Shown piece by piece: positions 9,448 through 18,043 of a stretch of 64,000 nucleotides of DNA. The position numbers were made by a program, and so were the translations under genes. Source of the DNA: Pyrinomonas methylaliphatogenes. GTDB taxonomy: Bacteria > Acidobacteriota > Blastocatellia > Pyrinomonadales > Pyrinomonadaceae. The notes below the pieces were generated by a model. It was given only the letters and a program-made list of their open reading frames with translations, was not told where the DNA came from and searched no databases. The stretch covers positions 976,705 through 1,040,704 of the forward strand of contig NZ_CBXV010000008.1 in NCBI RefSeq assembly GCF_000820845.2, read 5' to 3'. Position 1 is the first letter of the stretch. Every line of letters begins with the position of its first letter.

Positions 9448-10824
9448 TCAGCTGCGCAAACGGTTCGCCGCTTCGATGAGGCGCCTTCGCAGATCGTCTT
9501 CGTCTATCGTCAAAAGGCGCCCCTCGCGAAATATCTCCCGACCGGCGACGACCGTCAACCGCACATCGTTGGCTGAGGATGAGAAAACGATCGCCGCTTG
9601 CACGTCGTGAGTCGGCAACTGGTGCAGATGATCGAGCGCGATGACGGTGAAATCGGCCTCTTTACCCGCTTCGAGCGATCCCGTGCGATCATCGAGCCCG
9701 AGCGCGCGCGCGCCGCCGAGCGTCGCCGCGTGAAGCGCCTGCGCGGCTGAAACTCGATGACCGGTCCGATCATCGCCTGAGCTGTCTCCGTCGCTCGTGC
9801 CATCATAGCGCGAGACCAGAGCGGCAAAGCGTGCCTCTTCCAAAATGTCGCAGGTGTTGTTACTGGCGACCGAATCTGATCCGAGTCCGACTTTCACCCC
9901 GTGGCGAAGGAAGCGAGTGAAAGGCGCGCGGCCATGACCGAGTTTGGCGTTCGATTTCGGGCAGTGCGCGATGCGCGCGTCGAAAGAAGCGATGGTCGCG
10001 ATATCGGCATCGTCCGTGCGGATGCAGTGGGCCAATAACGGTCGCGCGCCGAGCACGCCGAGCCGCGCGAGATACTGGATGGTCGAAATGCCTGGGGCGC
10101 GCCATTCGATGCCGCGCCGCGCAAGCCCCTCGGCGAAGGGGCCGCGCCCGTAGAGCATAAGGTCGGTCTCCGCCTGCGATTCCGCCGCGTGCATCATCAT
10201 CGGTAGTTCGTTCTCTCTCGCATAGGTGGCGACCATTTCAAGGAGCGGGGCGCTCACCGTGTAAGGCGCGTGCGGCGAGAGGCCGAGAAGCACGCGCTCC
10301 GTCTCGAATTCACGTAGCGCGGCAATGCTCTCCTGCATCTTCGCGAACTGTTCGCGCGCCGTGCGCACGTCCGGGCCGAAGACCTCTTTGTAAACGATGC
10401 CACGCAACCCAACTTCCCGCAGTGCGTAGAAGCTCGCTTGGGCGACGTCGCTCGCGTCGCCCGTGCAAGTGACGCCGGCGCGCGCCGCTTCGGCAGCGCC
10501 GAGCAGCGCCGAGAGCTTCAGATCCTCTTCGGTCATCCGTTCGAGTCGCGTGATGGTGATGCGTCGCAACCACGCGAAGAAGTCGGCTTCATCCGCTTCG
10601 AGCGCGTTGCGCAGCAGGCTGAGTTCCAGATGCGAATGGGCGTTGATAAGTCCGGGCAGAATCGCCGCCCGGGCGAAATCTCGGATCGGAGCCTCCGGGA
10701 AGCGCTCGGTCAGATGGGCGCGCGCGCCGACAGCGATGATGCGCTCGCCTTCGACGGCGAGCGCGCCCGATTCGATCGGAGGCGAAGAGATGGGGAGCAC
10801 CCACTGCGCGGCATAGATGATCAT
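9448..10824 (-). CDS. Amidohydrolase-superfamily deaminase (ATZ/TRZ, MtaD-like)
   Basis: 458 aa from the ATG at 10824, preceded by GAGAGGGA. A metal-binding HxH (NAHSHLELSL) follows the first beta-sandwich; then MMHAAESQAE, LLAHCIRTDDADI, HCPKSNAKLGHG and GLGSDSVASNN supply the remaining His and Asp ligands. This pattern is that of the ATZ/TRZ branch: S-adenosylhomocysteine / methylthioadenosine deaminases, aminofutalosine deaminase and chlorohydrolases. Which purine-type substrate is used cannot be decided. Cytoplasmic. The codirectional ackA is probably coincidental. Confidence 0.85.
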   Translation of the reverse strand: MIIYAAQWVLPISSPPIESGALAVEGERIIAVGARAHLTERFPEAPIRDFARAAILPGLINAHSHLELSLLRNALEADEADFFAWLRRITITRLERMTEEDLKLSALLGAAEAARAGVTCTGDASDVAQASFYALREVGLRGIVYKEVFGPDVRTAREQFAKMQESIAALREFETERVLLGLSPHAPYTVSAPLLEMVATYARENELPMMMHAAESQAETDLMLYGRGPFAEGLARRGIEWRAPGISTIQYLARLGVLGARPLLAHCIRTDDADIATIASFDARIAHCPKSNAKLGHGRAPFTRFLRHGVKVGLGSDSVASNNTCDILEEARFAALVSRYDGTSDGDSSGDDRTGHRVSAAQALHAATLGGARALGLDDRTGSLEAGKEADFTVIALDHLHQLPTHDVQAAIVFSSSANDVRLTVVAGREIFREGRLLTIDEDDLRRRLIEAANRLRS

Positions 10825-10946
10825 CTTGGCGGTCCCTCTCAAAAAAGCTCGATGCGCATATGAGATTCAAGGGGATCTCTGCGCGAAGTCGCCCGCATAC
10901 GCTTCGCATAGCCTCGCCGATGAGTTCGGCGCTGGCCCGATCGCGC

Positions 10947-11618
10947 TCAACCTATCTCTTCGCGGCTCGACGTGCGCGTATCGGTGCCGAGTTCATGCAA
11001 ACGTTCGATCAAGCGGCTGTTGCCGTGCAGCGAGGTGATGACGCTGAAGTTGACTTCGTGCATGTCGTTACCTGAATCGCGGACGCTGAAATCCTCCAAC
11101 CGTAGCCCCTCTTGTTCGAGCAGATCGAGCAAGCGGCTCAGCGCAATCGCTGGCTCGCGCGTCTTGAAGGTGTATTCGTAAATGCGCCTTCGCCGGACCA
11201 CCGCTCGCTCCAAGGGGCGCAAGAGGACGAGCACGCCGATGACGAAGCCGGTGGCGAGCGCTGCCGGTCCGAACATCCCTTCGCCGATGGCGATCCCCAC
11301 GGCGGTGACGATGAAGATGGTCGCAGCTGTGGTCAAGCCCGTCACCGAACCGCGCGATTGCAGGATCACGCCTGCGCCGATGAAGCCGACTCCGGCGACG
11401 ACTTGTGCGACCAGACGGGCTGGATCCGTGTAGGGCGCGCCGCCGCTGATGTGGCGCGAAGTGATCATGAAGAGCGTCGCTCCCATGCAGATCAGCACGT
11501 TCGTGCGAAGGCCAGCGGGTTTGCGACTCAATTCGCGCTCCATGCCGATGGCCCCGCCGCAGATGATCGCAAAGAGCAACTTGATCCCGATCTGCACGAT
11601 GCTCAAATCAAAAATCAT
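10947..11618 (-). CDS. MgtC/SapB family membrane protein
   Basis: 223 aa. The N-terminal half has several membrane helices with the family signature GGAIGMERELSRKPAGLRTN and later GVGFIGAGVILQ. The C-terminal ~75 residues are a soluble ACT-like domain. MgtC proteins are linked to magnesium limitation and acid stress, and in pathogens inhibit the F-type ATPase; the role in a free-living bacterium is unclear. Its start overlaps the end of the MFS gene by 11 bp, so the two are cotranslated. Confidence 0.9.
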   Translation of the reverse strand: MIFDLSIVQIGIKLLFAIICGGAIGMERELSRKPAGLRTNVLICMGATLFMITSRHISGGAPYTDPARLVAQVVAGVGFIGAGVILQSRGSVTGLTTAATIFIVTAVGIAIGEGMFGPAALATGFVIGVLVLLRPLERAVVRRRRIYEYTFKTREPAIALSRLLDLLEQEGLRLEDFSVRDSGNDMHEVNFSVITSLHGNSRLIERLHELGTDTRTSSREEIG

Positions 11619-12921
11619 CGTTCGTCCTCAGATCATCGAAACGTCTTAACGGACCTCGCCTTTCGCGAGCGAGAAGAAACCACAGCGCACCGCTTACTGT
11701 TATCACAACTCCGGCGCTGGCCATAACCGGACGGATGCCGAGACGGTCGGCTGCCGCTCCCGCAACTAGCATCGAACCGAGCATGGCCAGCATCGCCAGC
11801 GTCTCGTGCGCGGCGAAGACGCGCCCACCGAAACGATCTTCGATCCTCTGCATCAAAAGCGTCTGTTGCGCGGTCCACCAAATGGCGTAGTTCACCTCAC
11901 GCACGACGAGGACGAGCGCCCCACTCCACAGATCCGGCATACAACTAAAAGCGATGAGGGCCGCGCCGTCAAGGGCGAGCGAGCGCCCGAGGCGCGCCGT
12001 CAAACTCGTCTGCGCGCTCAAGCGCCGGGCGATGATCGCGCCACAGACGCCACCGATTCCCATCGCCGCAAACAGCACGGAGATGCCGAAGTCGGTTGAA
12101 CTGTGGACCAATTGCCCAAAGCGCGCGCCGAAGACGCTGTAAAGCGCCCGCGCCGCGCCGTTGCCCAATCCCCAACCAGCCGTGACGATGAAGATGGCAG
12201 AGAGCATCCGCTCGCTTCGAACATAACGCCAGCCATCGCAAAGCTCAACGATCGAGCGGCGCAGCGCAAGCGTGACTTTGTCCTTCAAACCGAACGCGCG
12301 CGGCGTCGGCGCTTTCGAAGAGGTCGAAGATCGCGATGCGACATTTATGCGGCGGACGATGAGCGCCGAAAGCAGGAAGGAAATGGCATTGATGATGAAG
12401 ACCGTTTCGCGATTGAAAACGCTCGACAAGAAGCCGCCGAAAGCGGAACCGATAGCCAACGTCGCCGCCGTGGTCGAAGCCGAAAGCGCGTTGGCCGTCA
12501 ATATCTCTGCCGCGCTTCGGGCAAGTTGAGGGAGCAAGGCGCGCTTGGCGGCGTTAAAGAAAGCGGCGATCGAAAAGAGCGCGGCGCTGACCAAATACGC
12601 GAGCGCGAGCGAGCGAAGATAGATGGCCAAGATGAATCCCAATGCTAGCGCGGCCCGCACCAGATCCGCGCCGATCATCACGCGGCGCCTTTCGGCGCGA
12701 TCGACCGTTATGCCCGCGATCGGGCCGAAGAAGAAGAGCGGAAGATGGCGAGAGACGGCGTAGATGGCGATCGCCAAGCCCTCATGGGCTGGACCGGCGA
12801 GTTCGATGATGAGCGCCAGAACGGCGATGTTGTTCAACCAGTCGCCGATCTCCGAGATGACTTGCGCCGACCACAGATGGCGCAGGTTTGCATTGGCGAT
12901 CAGTAACTGCCGGTAGGTCAC
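11608..12921 (-). CDS. MFS transporter (macrolide-efflux/MFS_3 type)
   Basis: 437 aa with about 12 predicted membrane helices; starts MTYRQLLIANANLRHLWSAQ, typical of MFS_3 exporters (RxFRxLWxAQxISxxGD; here VISEIGDWLNNIA). DRAERRRVMIGADLVRAAL is the loop 2-3 motif A equivalent. Probably a drug or lipid exporter. The start codon is GTG within GTGA, overlapping the transglycosylase stop by 4 bp. Confidence 0.85.
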   Translation of the reverse strand: MTYRQLLIANANLRHLWSAQVISEIGDWLNNIAVLALIIELAGPAHEGLAIAIYAVSRHLPLFFFGPIAGITVDRAERRRVMIGADLVRAALALGFILAIYLRSLALAYLVSAALFSIAAFFNAAKRALLPQLARSAAEILTANALSASTTAATLAIGSAFGGFLSSVFNRETVFIINAISFLLSALIVRRINVASRSSTSSKAPTPRAFGLKDKVTLALRRSIVELCDGWRYVRSERMLSAIFIVTAGWGLGNGAARALYSVFGARFGQLVHSSTDFGISVLFAAMGIGGVCGAIIARRLSAQTSLTARLGRSLALDGAALIAFSCMPDLWSGALVLVVREVNYAIWWTAQQTLLMQRIEDRFGGRVFAAHETLAMLAMLGSMLVAGAAADRLGIRPVMASAGVVITVSGALWFLLARERRGPLRRFDDLRTNDDF

Positions 12922-13520
12922 CGGCTTCCCTCCGACCCTCTGATGGGCGTCGCTTGTTGTTTGCGGCGATTATAGCGTTCCAGGATCGAGGCCACGTAAG
13001 CGCGCGTTTTGGGGTAAGGGATGCGCGCTATGTACTCTTCGGTCGAAAGGGGGAGATCGCGCGGCAGGGCGCGATTCCATTCCGCGGCCCGGGTCGGACC
13101 GGCGTTATAAGCGGCCAAGATGCGCGGCAGCGGATCCGGGGAGTTGCGATACTCTTTGCTGATCTTTCCGAGATACCAGCAGCCAATCTGGATGTTGCGC
13201 TCAGGGTCGCGCAGGACGCGCACCGGATCGCGCGCCATTTCGCGGTCGAGTCCGCGCGCCCCAGTTTCGATCGCCCATTCATGCCCGACCGTCGGAGTGA
13301 TCTGCATCAATCCGATCTCGCCGGCGTCGCCTATCTGCCACGGACGAAAATATGTCTCTTCGTAGATGATGCTCCAGACGAGATCCGGATCGAGGCCGTA
13401 AGCCGCCGCTTGGCGCGCGATGATCGCGTCGAAGCGGTGCGTCCAGTAATGTTCGAAGGCGAAGAGCGCGATGGCGCTGGAGATGATGAGGAGGAGCGCG
13501 ACGAGGATAGGGCGTTTCAT
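12918..13520 (-). CDS. Membrane-anchored lytic transglycosylase (SLT domain)
   Basis: 200 aa from ATG 13520. An uncleaved or signal anchor helix (residues 4-22) precedes an SLT domain with catalytic Glu55 in IYEETYFRP, then GLMQITPTVG, NIQIGCWYL and ILAAYNAGP, the standard motif order of family-1 transglycosylases. It cleaves peptidoglycan between MurNAc and GlcNAc in the periplasm. The ATG lies two bases after the stop of the upstream 260-aa gene (TGATCATG), so translation is coupled. Confidence 0.92.
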   Translation of the reverse strand: MKRPILVALLLIISSAIALFAFEHYWTHRFDAIIARQAAAYGLDPDLVWSIIYEETYFRPWQIGDAGEIGLMQITPTVGHEWAIETGARGLDREMARDPVRVLRDPERNIQIGCWYLGKISKEYRNSPDPLPRILAAYNAGPTRAAEWNRALPRDLPLSTEEYIARIPYPKTRAYVASILERYNRRKQQATPIRGSEGSR

Positions 13521-13522
13521 GA

Positions 13523-14305
13523 TCAGTTTCGACGGCGAAGCGCTTGCCAGAAGAAGGTCGGTGAGCAGCTCCAATCGACGCCCTCGTAGCGCGAAAGGAG
13601 CGCGCGCCGATCAAGGACGTGCCCTTGCAACCAGACATCCGCCTCCAAGAAAGCGCCGATGCTGAGTTCGCCGCGAAGCGAGCGGCGGTTGATGAGGATC
13701 TCCAAACGAAGTTGTTCGAGATCGAGATGGACCCAGTAGAGCCGCCGTCCCGAGAGCGGATTGCGCAGTTCGCGAAAAGCGAGGACGCGACCGCTCACAT
13801 GCCAATCGTTCTCGTAGGTCGCGCGCTCCGGAGCGTACTCTTCGAGCTGCTCCCAACGAGCGCATCCCTTCGCGCCGACCCGCCCGCGATACGCTAGACC
13901 GCACAGCCCGACATGGAGCGTGTCGGCGCGAAACTCCTCGAAGCTCACCTCCGTGAAGTTCTGTAGTTCGAAGAGGACTTGCACTTCGGTGCCGTACAGA
14001 TAACCGTGGACCAGCGCCTCGCCCTCTTCGGCATACTCGGTGAGCGCCCAGGGGCTGATCGAGTGCGCATAACGCGCGCGGAAGCCCGGGCGACAATCGG
14101 CATAGAAGATCTCGCCGTCATCAGATTCATAGAGCATCGTCCAAACTTCCAACCCTTCGCCGAGTTTCCAACATCGCCCATGAAGGACCGCGCCGTGGCA
14201 TGGGAGATAGGTCGGTTCGCCCTGATCGCCCGCCCGCTCGACGAGGAGATTGAAATCCTTCTTGCTCGGCAGCTCTAACCCGATAGCTCTGAACGTCGCA
14301 TCCAT
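13523..14305 (-). CDS. Conserved-looking protein of unknown function
   Basis: 260 aa from the ATG at 14305 (a TTG two codons earlier is less likely). No signal peptide or membrane segment. It contains LYESDDGEIFYADCRPGF, ALVHGYLYGTEVQVLFELQ and SGRRLYWVHLDLEQLRLEIL; the Trp-, Tyr- and Glu-rich beta pattern looks like a soluble, mainly beta-strand protein. I do not recognise the family. It is the first gene of a tightly packed set with the transglycosylase, the MFS exporter and MgtC, so it may act with the cell envelope, but this is only context. Confidence 0.7.
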   Translation of the reverse strand: MDATFRAIGLELPSKKDFNLLVERAGDQGEPTYLPCHGAVLHGRCWKLGEGLEVWTMLYESDDGEIFYADCRPGFRARYAHSISPWALTEYAEEGEALVHGYLYGTEVQVLFELQNFTEVSFEEFRADTLHVGLCGLAYRGRVGAKGCARWEQLEEYAPERATYENDWHVSGRVLAFRELRNPLSGRRLYWVHLDLEQLRLEILINRRSLRGELSIGAFLEADVWLQGHVLDRRALLSRYEGVDWSCSPTFFWQALRRRN

Positions 14306-14411
14306 AATCAAACAATCAAGACAGCTTTACGATCGACAACATGAGATTCAGCGCGTCAGTTACTTTACTTCAGAAGGGTGATCAGATGGTAATCGAGCGG
14401 CGCCCTCTTCA

Positions 14412-14636
14412 TCAATTCGACGCGCGGCGTTGTTGACGTGGGGGAGTTTCGTTCGCCGCATCTGCCGCGCGCGGCGCGCGCACACGGAACCCGCGAATGT
14501 TGCGCTCTGGACCATAGGCCGGAGGTTCGCCCGAACGCACCATTTGCGCGAACAGCTCTACATCATAATCGGCCTCGCGCGACATCTCTTCGCGGATGCG
14601 ATGTAGGACCTCCAAAAATTTCGGCTTGCGATACAT
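14412..14636 (-). CDS. Small protein paired with PIN-domain gene (possible antitoxin)
   Basis: 74 aa, starting MYRKPKFLEVLHRIREEMSR with a clean ribosome site (GAAAGG, 5 bases upstream of ATG 14636). The first half is a charged amphipathic helix; the second half is Arg/Pro/Ala-rich and probably disordered. It begins 7 bp after the stop of the PIN-domain gene on the same strand, an order (toxin first) seen in some type II toxin-antitoxin pairs. Similar short proteins ending in a Q-M-V-R-S-G-E-P-P-like segment are often found next to PIN proteins. The antitoxin role is inferred. Confidence 0.6.
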   Translation of the reverse strand: MYRKPKFLEVLHRIREEMSREADYDVELFAQMVRSGEPPAYGPERNIRGFRVRAPRAADAANETPPRQQRRASN

Positions 14637-14643
14637 GATCCTT

Positions 14644-15132
14644 TCAAATCGCCGCCCGCCAATCGCCCTCAGTCGCCTCTGAAACCAGAAACTCCGGCGT
14701 GACGATCATCGGGACGAAGAATCCCGCCGTCGTGTTGAAGAGGCGAATGCGCGCTTGGCGTCGCACGTTGGCCAGATGACCGAAATTCCATGTCACAAGA
14801 TAATCTATCTTATGGTATGACGCGAAGGCGACGTGCATGGCATCGGCGATGTATTTGCGATGGAAGATGCCGCGTGAAACGTATCCGTCGGCGAGGATCG
14901 CGATCTCGTCCGTAAGCTCCAGCTGTTCGAGCGGCGCGACCAGCTTCAAGTAGGCCGTGCGATGCGGTTCCGGCACGCGCTCCAGCTCGCGCACGACCAA
15001 CGGCGAGATCACCGCGCGGTATTCCGCCATCTCGTGCTCCCACCAGCGGATCGTCAAGTCGCGACGAAACGGTTCGCCGTTATCGAGATAGGCGCCGATC
15101 ACCGATGTCTCAAGATATATGCTCTGTTTCAT
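14644..15132 (-). CDS. PIN-domain protein (VapC-like ribonuclease)
   Basis: 162 aa. PIN-fold acidic residues are visible: the N-terminal strand is IYLETSVIGAYL (Glu8 where most have Asp), Glu49 in SPLVVRELERV, Asp97 in YIADAMHVAFA, and the closing DYLVTWNFGHLAN. Such proteins are Mg2+-dependent RNases, usually toxins. The Asp-to-Glu change in the first strand is conservative and occurs in this subgroup. The start ATGA overlaps the stop of the TPR/retropepsin gene by 4 bp; the putative antitoxin follows after 7 bp. Confidence 0.85.
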   Translation of the reverse strand: MKQSIYLETSVIGAYLDNGEPFRRDLTIRWWEHEMAEYRAVISPLVVRELERVPEPHRTAYLKLVAPLEQLELTDEIAILADGYVSRGIFHRKYIADAMHVAFASYHKIDYLVTWNFGHLANVRRQARIRLFNTTAGFFVPMIVTPEFLVSEATEGDWRAAI

Positions 15133-16712
15133 CTTTCTTGACTCGGAGCGTTGCGTTTAGCTTCGCTGATCGGCTTCGCTTCGAGCGGCTCAAGCAACAC
15201 CGCCGGACGACGGAAATCGAAATAGACGCGGAAGTGGCGCAAGACGTTGCCGCCGATGATGCCCGTTTGCTCAAAGCCCGCCGTCTCGTTGATCGCGCTC
15301 ATATCCAGCACAACGGCGGAGACGTTCGGACGCGCATGCGCGCCTAGGTAGATGCTCGGCAGCAGAAGCAGCGGAACGTTCTCGGCCACGCCAGCCGCTC
15401 CGTAAACGATCATGCGCGTCTTTTGCGCGTAACGTTCCATCTCCTCGCGCTCGGCCAACTCTTCGGAGACGACGGAGATGCTGGCTCCGGTGTCGATGAT
15501 GAAATTGAGCGGCTTGTCGACTCCTTCGAGCTTCACCTGGCCGCTCCAGAAACCGCTCGACGTTGTGCGAATCGGGATCTCCGCGCGTAAGGGGGTGGCC
15601 TCTATGGTTTTCTCGTCATCGCGTTGATCGTCACGCTTGAAGTGAATCTCGCGCGTCGCGTAATCGACGATCGTCAGGTACTTCGACATGACCGAAAGGC
15701 CAATGTAGCCGTCGATCTTCTCCTGATCGTTATAAAAGCGACGGATATAAGTCGGGACGTTCTCGATGCGCGCCTCTCCGATCTGGATCGAGTTCAAGAA
15801 ACCGTAAACGATCTCAAAACGCCCCGGACCGCCGACGGCGCGAGCCATGCCGCCACGCGCGATCGGACGGATCCCTAACCGAGCAGCGGTTTGGTCAGAG
15901 ATGACGCACATGCCGGAGCCCGTGTCGAGCACAAAGCGGAAAGGATCGGTCCGATCGTTGACGCGCACTTCGATGATGGGACGATTATTCGCCAACTCGA
16001 AGGGCACCGTGGTGGTCACTGGACCAGAAACTTGATAGAGCGGACGTTGCGCGCCGAGGAAACGCAGGAAATCTATCAGACCGCGAATGCGCGCGCGCCG
16101 GTCTTCATCCGTGCGGGGCGCGACGCGCAAGAAACGCTCATATGCGTCGGCGGCTTCGTTGTAACGTTCCGAACGCGCGGCAGCTTGCGCAAGGCTAAAG
16201 ATGAAATCCGGATCGCGCGGCGCAAGGAAGACGGCGCGCCGCAGACCGCGCAAACTCGACTGTAGGCGATTCTCGTAGAAGTCGAGCATCGCCAGTCCGG
16301 CGACGGCCAGCGGATCGTTTTCGTTGAGCGAGTAAGCGTTGTGCAACGCCTCGCCGGAACGGGCGAAGTCGCCTGCTCCGAGCAGCGCCCAGCCGACCAA
16401 CGCCCAAGCGCGCGCCGAACTCGGATCGTTGCGCACGACGTGGAGCGCTTGCTCAAAAGCCTCTTGCAACTTCCTCTGCTTGAGAAGCGCAAGGCTCAAA
16501 CCAAGGCGCGCCGTCGCGTTGCTGCCGTCGCGTTCGACCAATTCGCGGTAGATCTTCTCCGCCGCGGCGAAATCCCCCTCAGTGATCGCGCGTTCGGCCC
16601 GTTTGTAACGGTCGTCGGCGGCAACGGAGGAGACGAGGAGGCAGAGAAGAGCGCCGATGGCGATCGCCATCGAGCCGTTCCCGTTCTTGGCGGTTGGACG
16701 CATAGAGAGCAT
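15129..16712 (-). CDS. Secreted TPR protein with two retropepsin-like aspartyl protease domains
   Basis: 527 aa. A signal peptide (SMAIAIGALLCLLVSSVAADD, residues 14-34 approximately) is followed by a tetratricopeptide region (about 35-190) with repeated EKIYRELVERDG-, AFEQALHVV- and ALHNAYSL-type helices. Two pepsin-like halves come next: FVLDTGSGMCVIS near residue 255 and FIIDTGASISVVS near 404, each with the DTG/S catalytic triplet. Tandem retropepsin domains in one chain could form an intramolecular dimer, as in pepsin. Exported; substrate unknown. It begins 10 bp after the ogg stop and overlaps the PIN gene by 4 bp, so the four genes look like one transcript. Confidence 0.88.
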   Translation of the reverse strand: MLSMRPTAKNGNGSMAIAIGALLCLLVSSVAADDRYKRAERAITEGDFAAAEKIYRELVERDGSNATARLGLSLALLKQRKLQEAFEQALHVVRNDPSSARAWALVGWALLGAGDFARSGEALHNAYSLNENDPLAVAGLAMLDFYENRLQSSLRGLRRAVFLAPRDPDFIFSLAQAAARSERYNEAADAYERFLRVAPRTDEDRRARIRGLIDFLRFLGAQRPLYQVSGPVTTTVPFELANNRPIIEVRVNDRTDPFRFVLDTGSGMCVISDQTAARLGIRPIARGGMARAVGGPGRFEIVYGFLNSIQIGEARIENVPTYIRRFYNDQEKIDGYIGLSVMSKYLTIVDYATREIHFKRDDQRDDEKTIEATPLRAEIPIRTTSSGFWSGQVKLEGVDKPLNFIIDTGASISVVSEELAEREEMERYAQKTRMIVYGAAGVAENVPLLLLPSIYLGAHARPNVSAVVLDMSAINETAGFEQTGIIGGNVLRHFRVYFDFRRPAVLLEPLEAKPISEAKRNAPSQER

Positions 16713-16722
16713 GGCCCATCCC

Positions 16723-17388
16723 TCACTTTAAGACTTCGCCCGTCTTCATGGACCAGAGGACAAGATCCAACTCATCGAAATCGATCTGGATCTCGTCGGC
16801 GAACCGTTTCAGTCTCCCTTCGACTTCCAAATATCGGGCGCGAGTCGTTGGCGGTGCCGCTGATTCGATTCGCCCTAGTTCAGCGAGGCTGCGCAGGATG
16901 TGTTTATCCAAAATGGCGTAACCGCGGAAACCTATGTTACGCAGGAAATGGCTCGCTTCCTTGTAGCCCAACCCCTTAATGCTACGCTCACGCGCCAGCC
17001 AGTCGCGCCGCGCCTGCGGATCGGCGAAGCTCGCTAACTTCTGGCGCAAGCGCAAGCCGCATGTTCGTTGCAGGTAATCGCGCGTCTCGATGACGTACCG
17101 CGCGCGCGCGCGCGGGTAGCGGTGTACGCCGCGCAAGGCGCTTGATAGCTCTTCGTGCGTGCCGTCGAGAAGATATGGGCGCACCGCTTCGATCGAGCGC
17201 AAACCCATCCGCGCCGAAGCGCCCGCCGTGAAGATGCAAAAGACCATCTCCTCCCAGAGCCTAGCGTCCGATCCTGATCGCCACACGTCGCTGAACTCCG
17301 CCAACCGCGCGCGGATCTCCGCGGCGCGTTGACGGTGAACTTCGAGTATGCGGGCGATCGTGACATTGGAAGCTTCTTCTCGTCGCAC
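16723..17388 (-). CDS. ogg: Archaeal-type 8-oxoguanine DNA glycosylase/AP lyase (Ogg2 family)
   Basis: 221 aa helix-hairpin-helix glycosylase. The motif IKGLGYKEASHFLRNIGF holds the catalytic Lys of the HhH, and GYAILDKHILR holds the catalytic Asp about 20 residues later; both are as in archaeal Ogg. The protein ends with a lysine (KTGEVLK), a feature reported to be functionally important in the Ogg2 family. It removes 8-oxoguanine and cuts the abasic site. The start is probably the GTG at 17388 but no strong ribosome site was seen. An (CG)8 run at 17099-17114 lies inside the gene. Confidence 0.9.
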   Translation of the reverse strand: MRREEASNVTIARILEVHRQRAAEIRARLAEFSDVWRSGSDARLWEEMVFCIFTAGASARMGLRSIEAVRPYLLDGTHEELSSALRGVHRYPRARARYVIETRDYLQRTCGLRLRQKLASFADPQARRDWLARERSIKGLGYKEASHFLRNIGFRGYAILDKHILRSLAELGRIESAAPPTTRARYLEVEGRLKRFADEIQIDFDELDLVLWSMKTGEVLK

Positions 17389-18043
17389 GATGTTTCATCG
17401 AGCGCTTTCTACGCTCAACTCGCTGAGTTAGATTGTAGGAGCCTGCTCTAAACCTTGTCAACGAACTTCTCCTGAGCGACTCATTTCACAAAGTTCGGAC
17501 GATCTGAGCGATAAAGGAGGTCAGCGGTGCGCCCGATCGGGCGCGGACTTGCAAGCGTCCGAAGGGTTCTCTCTTGAACCGATGGCAGATGTGGTCGATG
17601 GGAGGATCAAGAGGCGGTGGCATCAGAACTCGTCGAGCTGGTCGAAGTCGCTGGACCAGTAGGGGATCGCTCAGGAGATGAGGGCGGCGGCGCGATCGTC
17701 GAACAATCGCACACTACGCATAACGAGGCATCCCCTCCTCATCACCCTCGATCCTCTATCTCAAGAGAACGGCAGGATCGCCTGATCGGGACCAGCGCCT
17801 TTCATCCGCGCGCCACGTTCGCTGATTGTGAGGTCGGTCCAGACGGAGATGGTGTCGCGGGCGACGAGCTATCGTTACTAATGGGCCGATGGACGACCGG
17901 GCTCGAAGCGGAGAACGCGAGAGGGCCATGGTTCTGCCGAAGGGGCGGACCAAAACCACAGCATCGGCGGAAGATCCGTTCGATTTCAACGTTCGAGCTA
18001 GGCCGATGCCTTATGCGATCTGGAGCCTTTCGCGCCTTTAGAT
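17389..18043. other. 655-bp stretch without a convincing gene
   Basis: Between ogg and the secreted 167-aa gene. The open frames here have no family signature. Visible structure: an ideal ribosome site AAGGAGGT at 17514-17521, a 16-aa reading frame at 17527-17577, and the perfect palindrome GCGCCCGATCGGGCGC at 17529-17544. It may be gene debris, a regulatory leader, or a small RNA gene; the sequence alone does not decide. Confidence 0.5.
17527..17577 (+). CDS. Possible 16-codon leader peptide with optimal ribosome site
   Basis: GTG at 17527, 5 bases after AAGGAGGT, then 15 codons and TGA (protein MRPIGRGLASVRRVLS, four Arg). Its first codons overlap the perfect 16-bp palindrome at 17529-17544. 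A strong site, a tiny frame and a hairpin are what attenuation leaders look like, but no regulated gene follows on this strand for a long way. Low confidence. Confidence 0.25.
   Translation: MRPIGRGLASVRRVLS

Noticed and set aside
17099-17114. (CG)8 run in the ogg gene as a phase-variation tract
   Set aside because: Such runs of CG/GC are common in this GC-rich, CGCG-rich genome (another is in ftsI near 30457), and the frame is intact; no evidence of switching.
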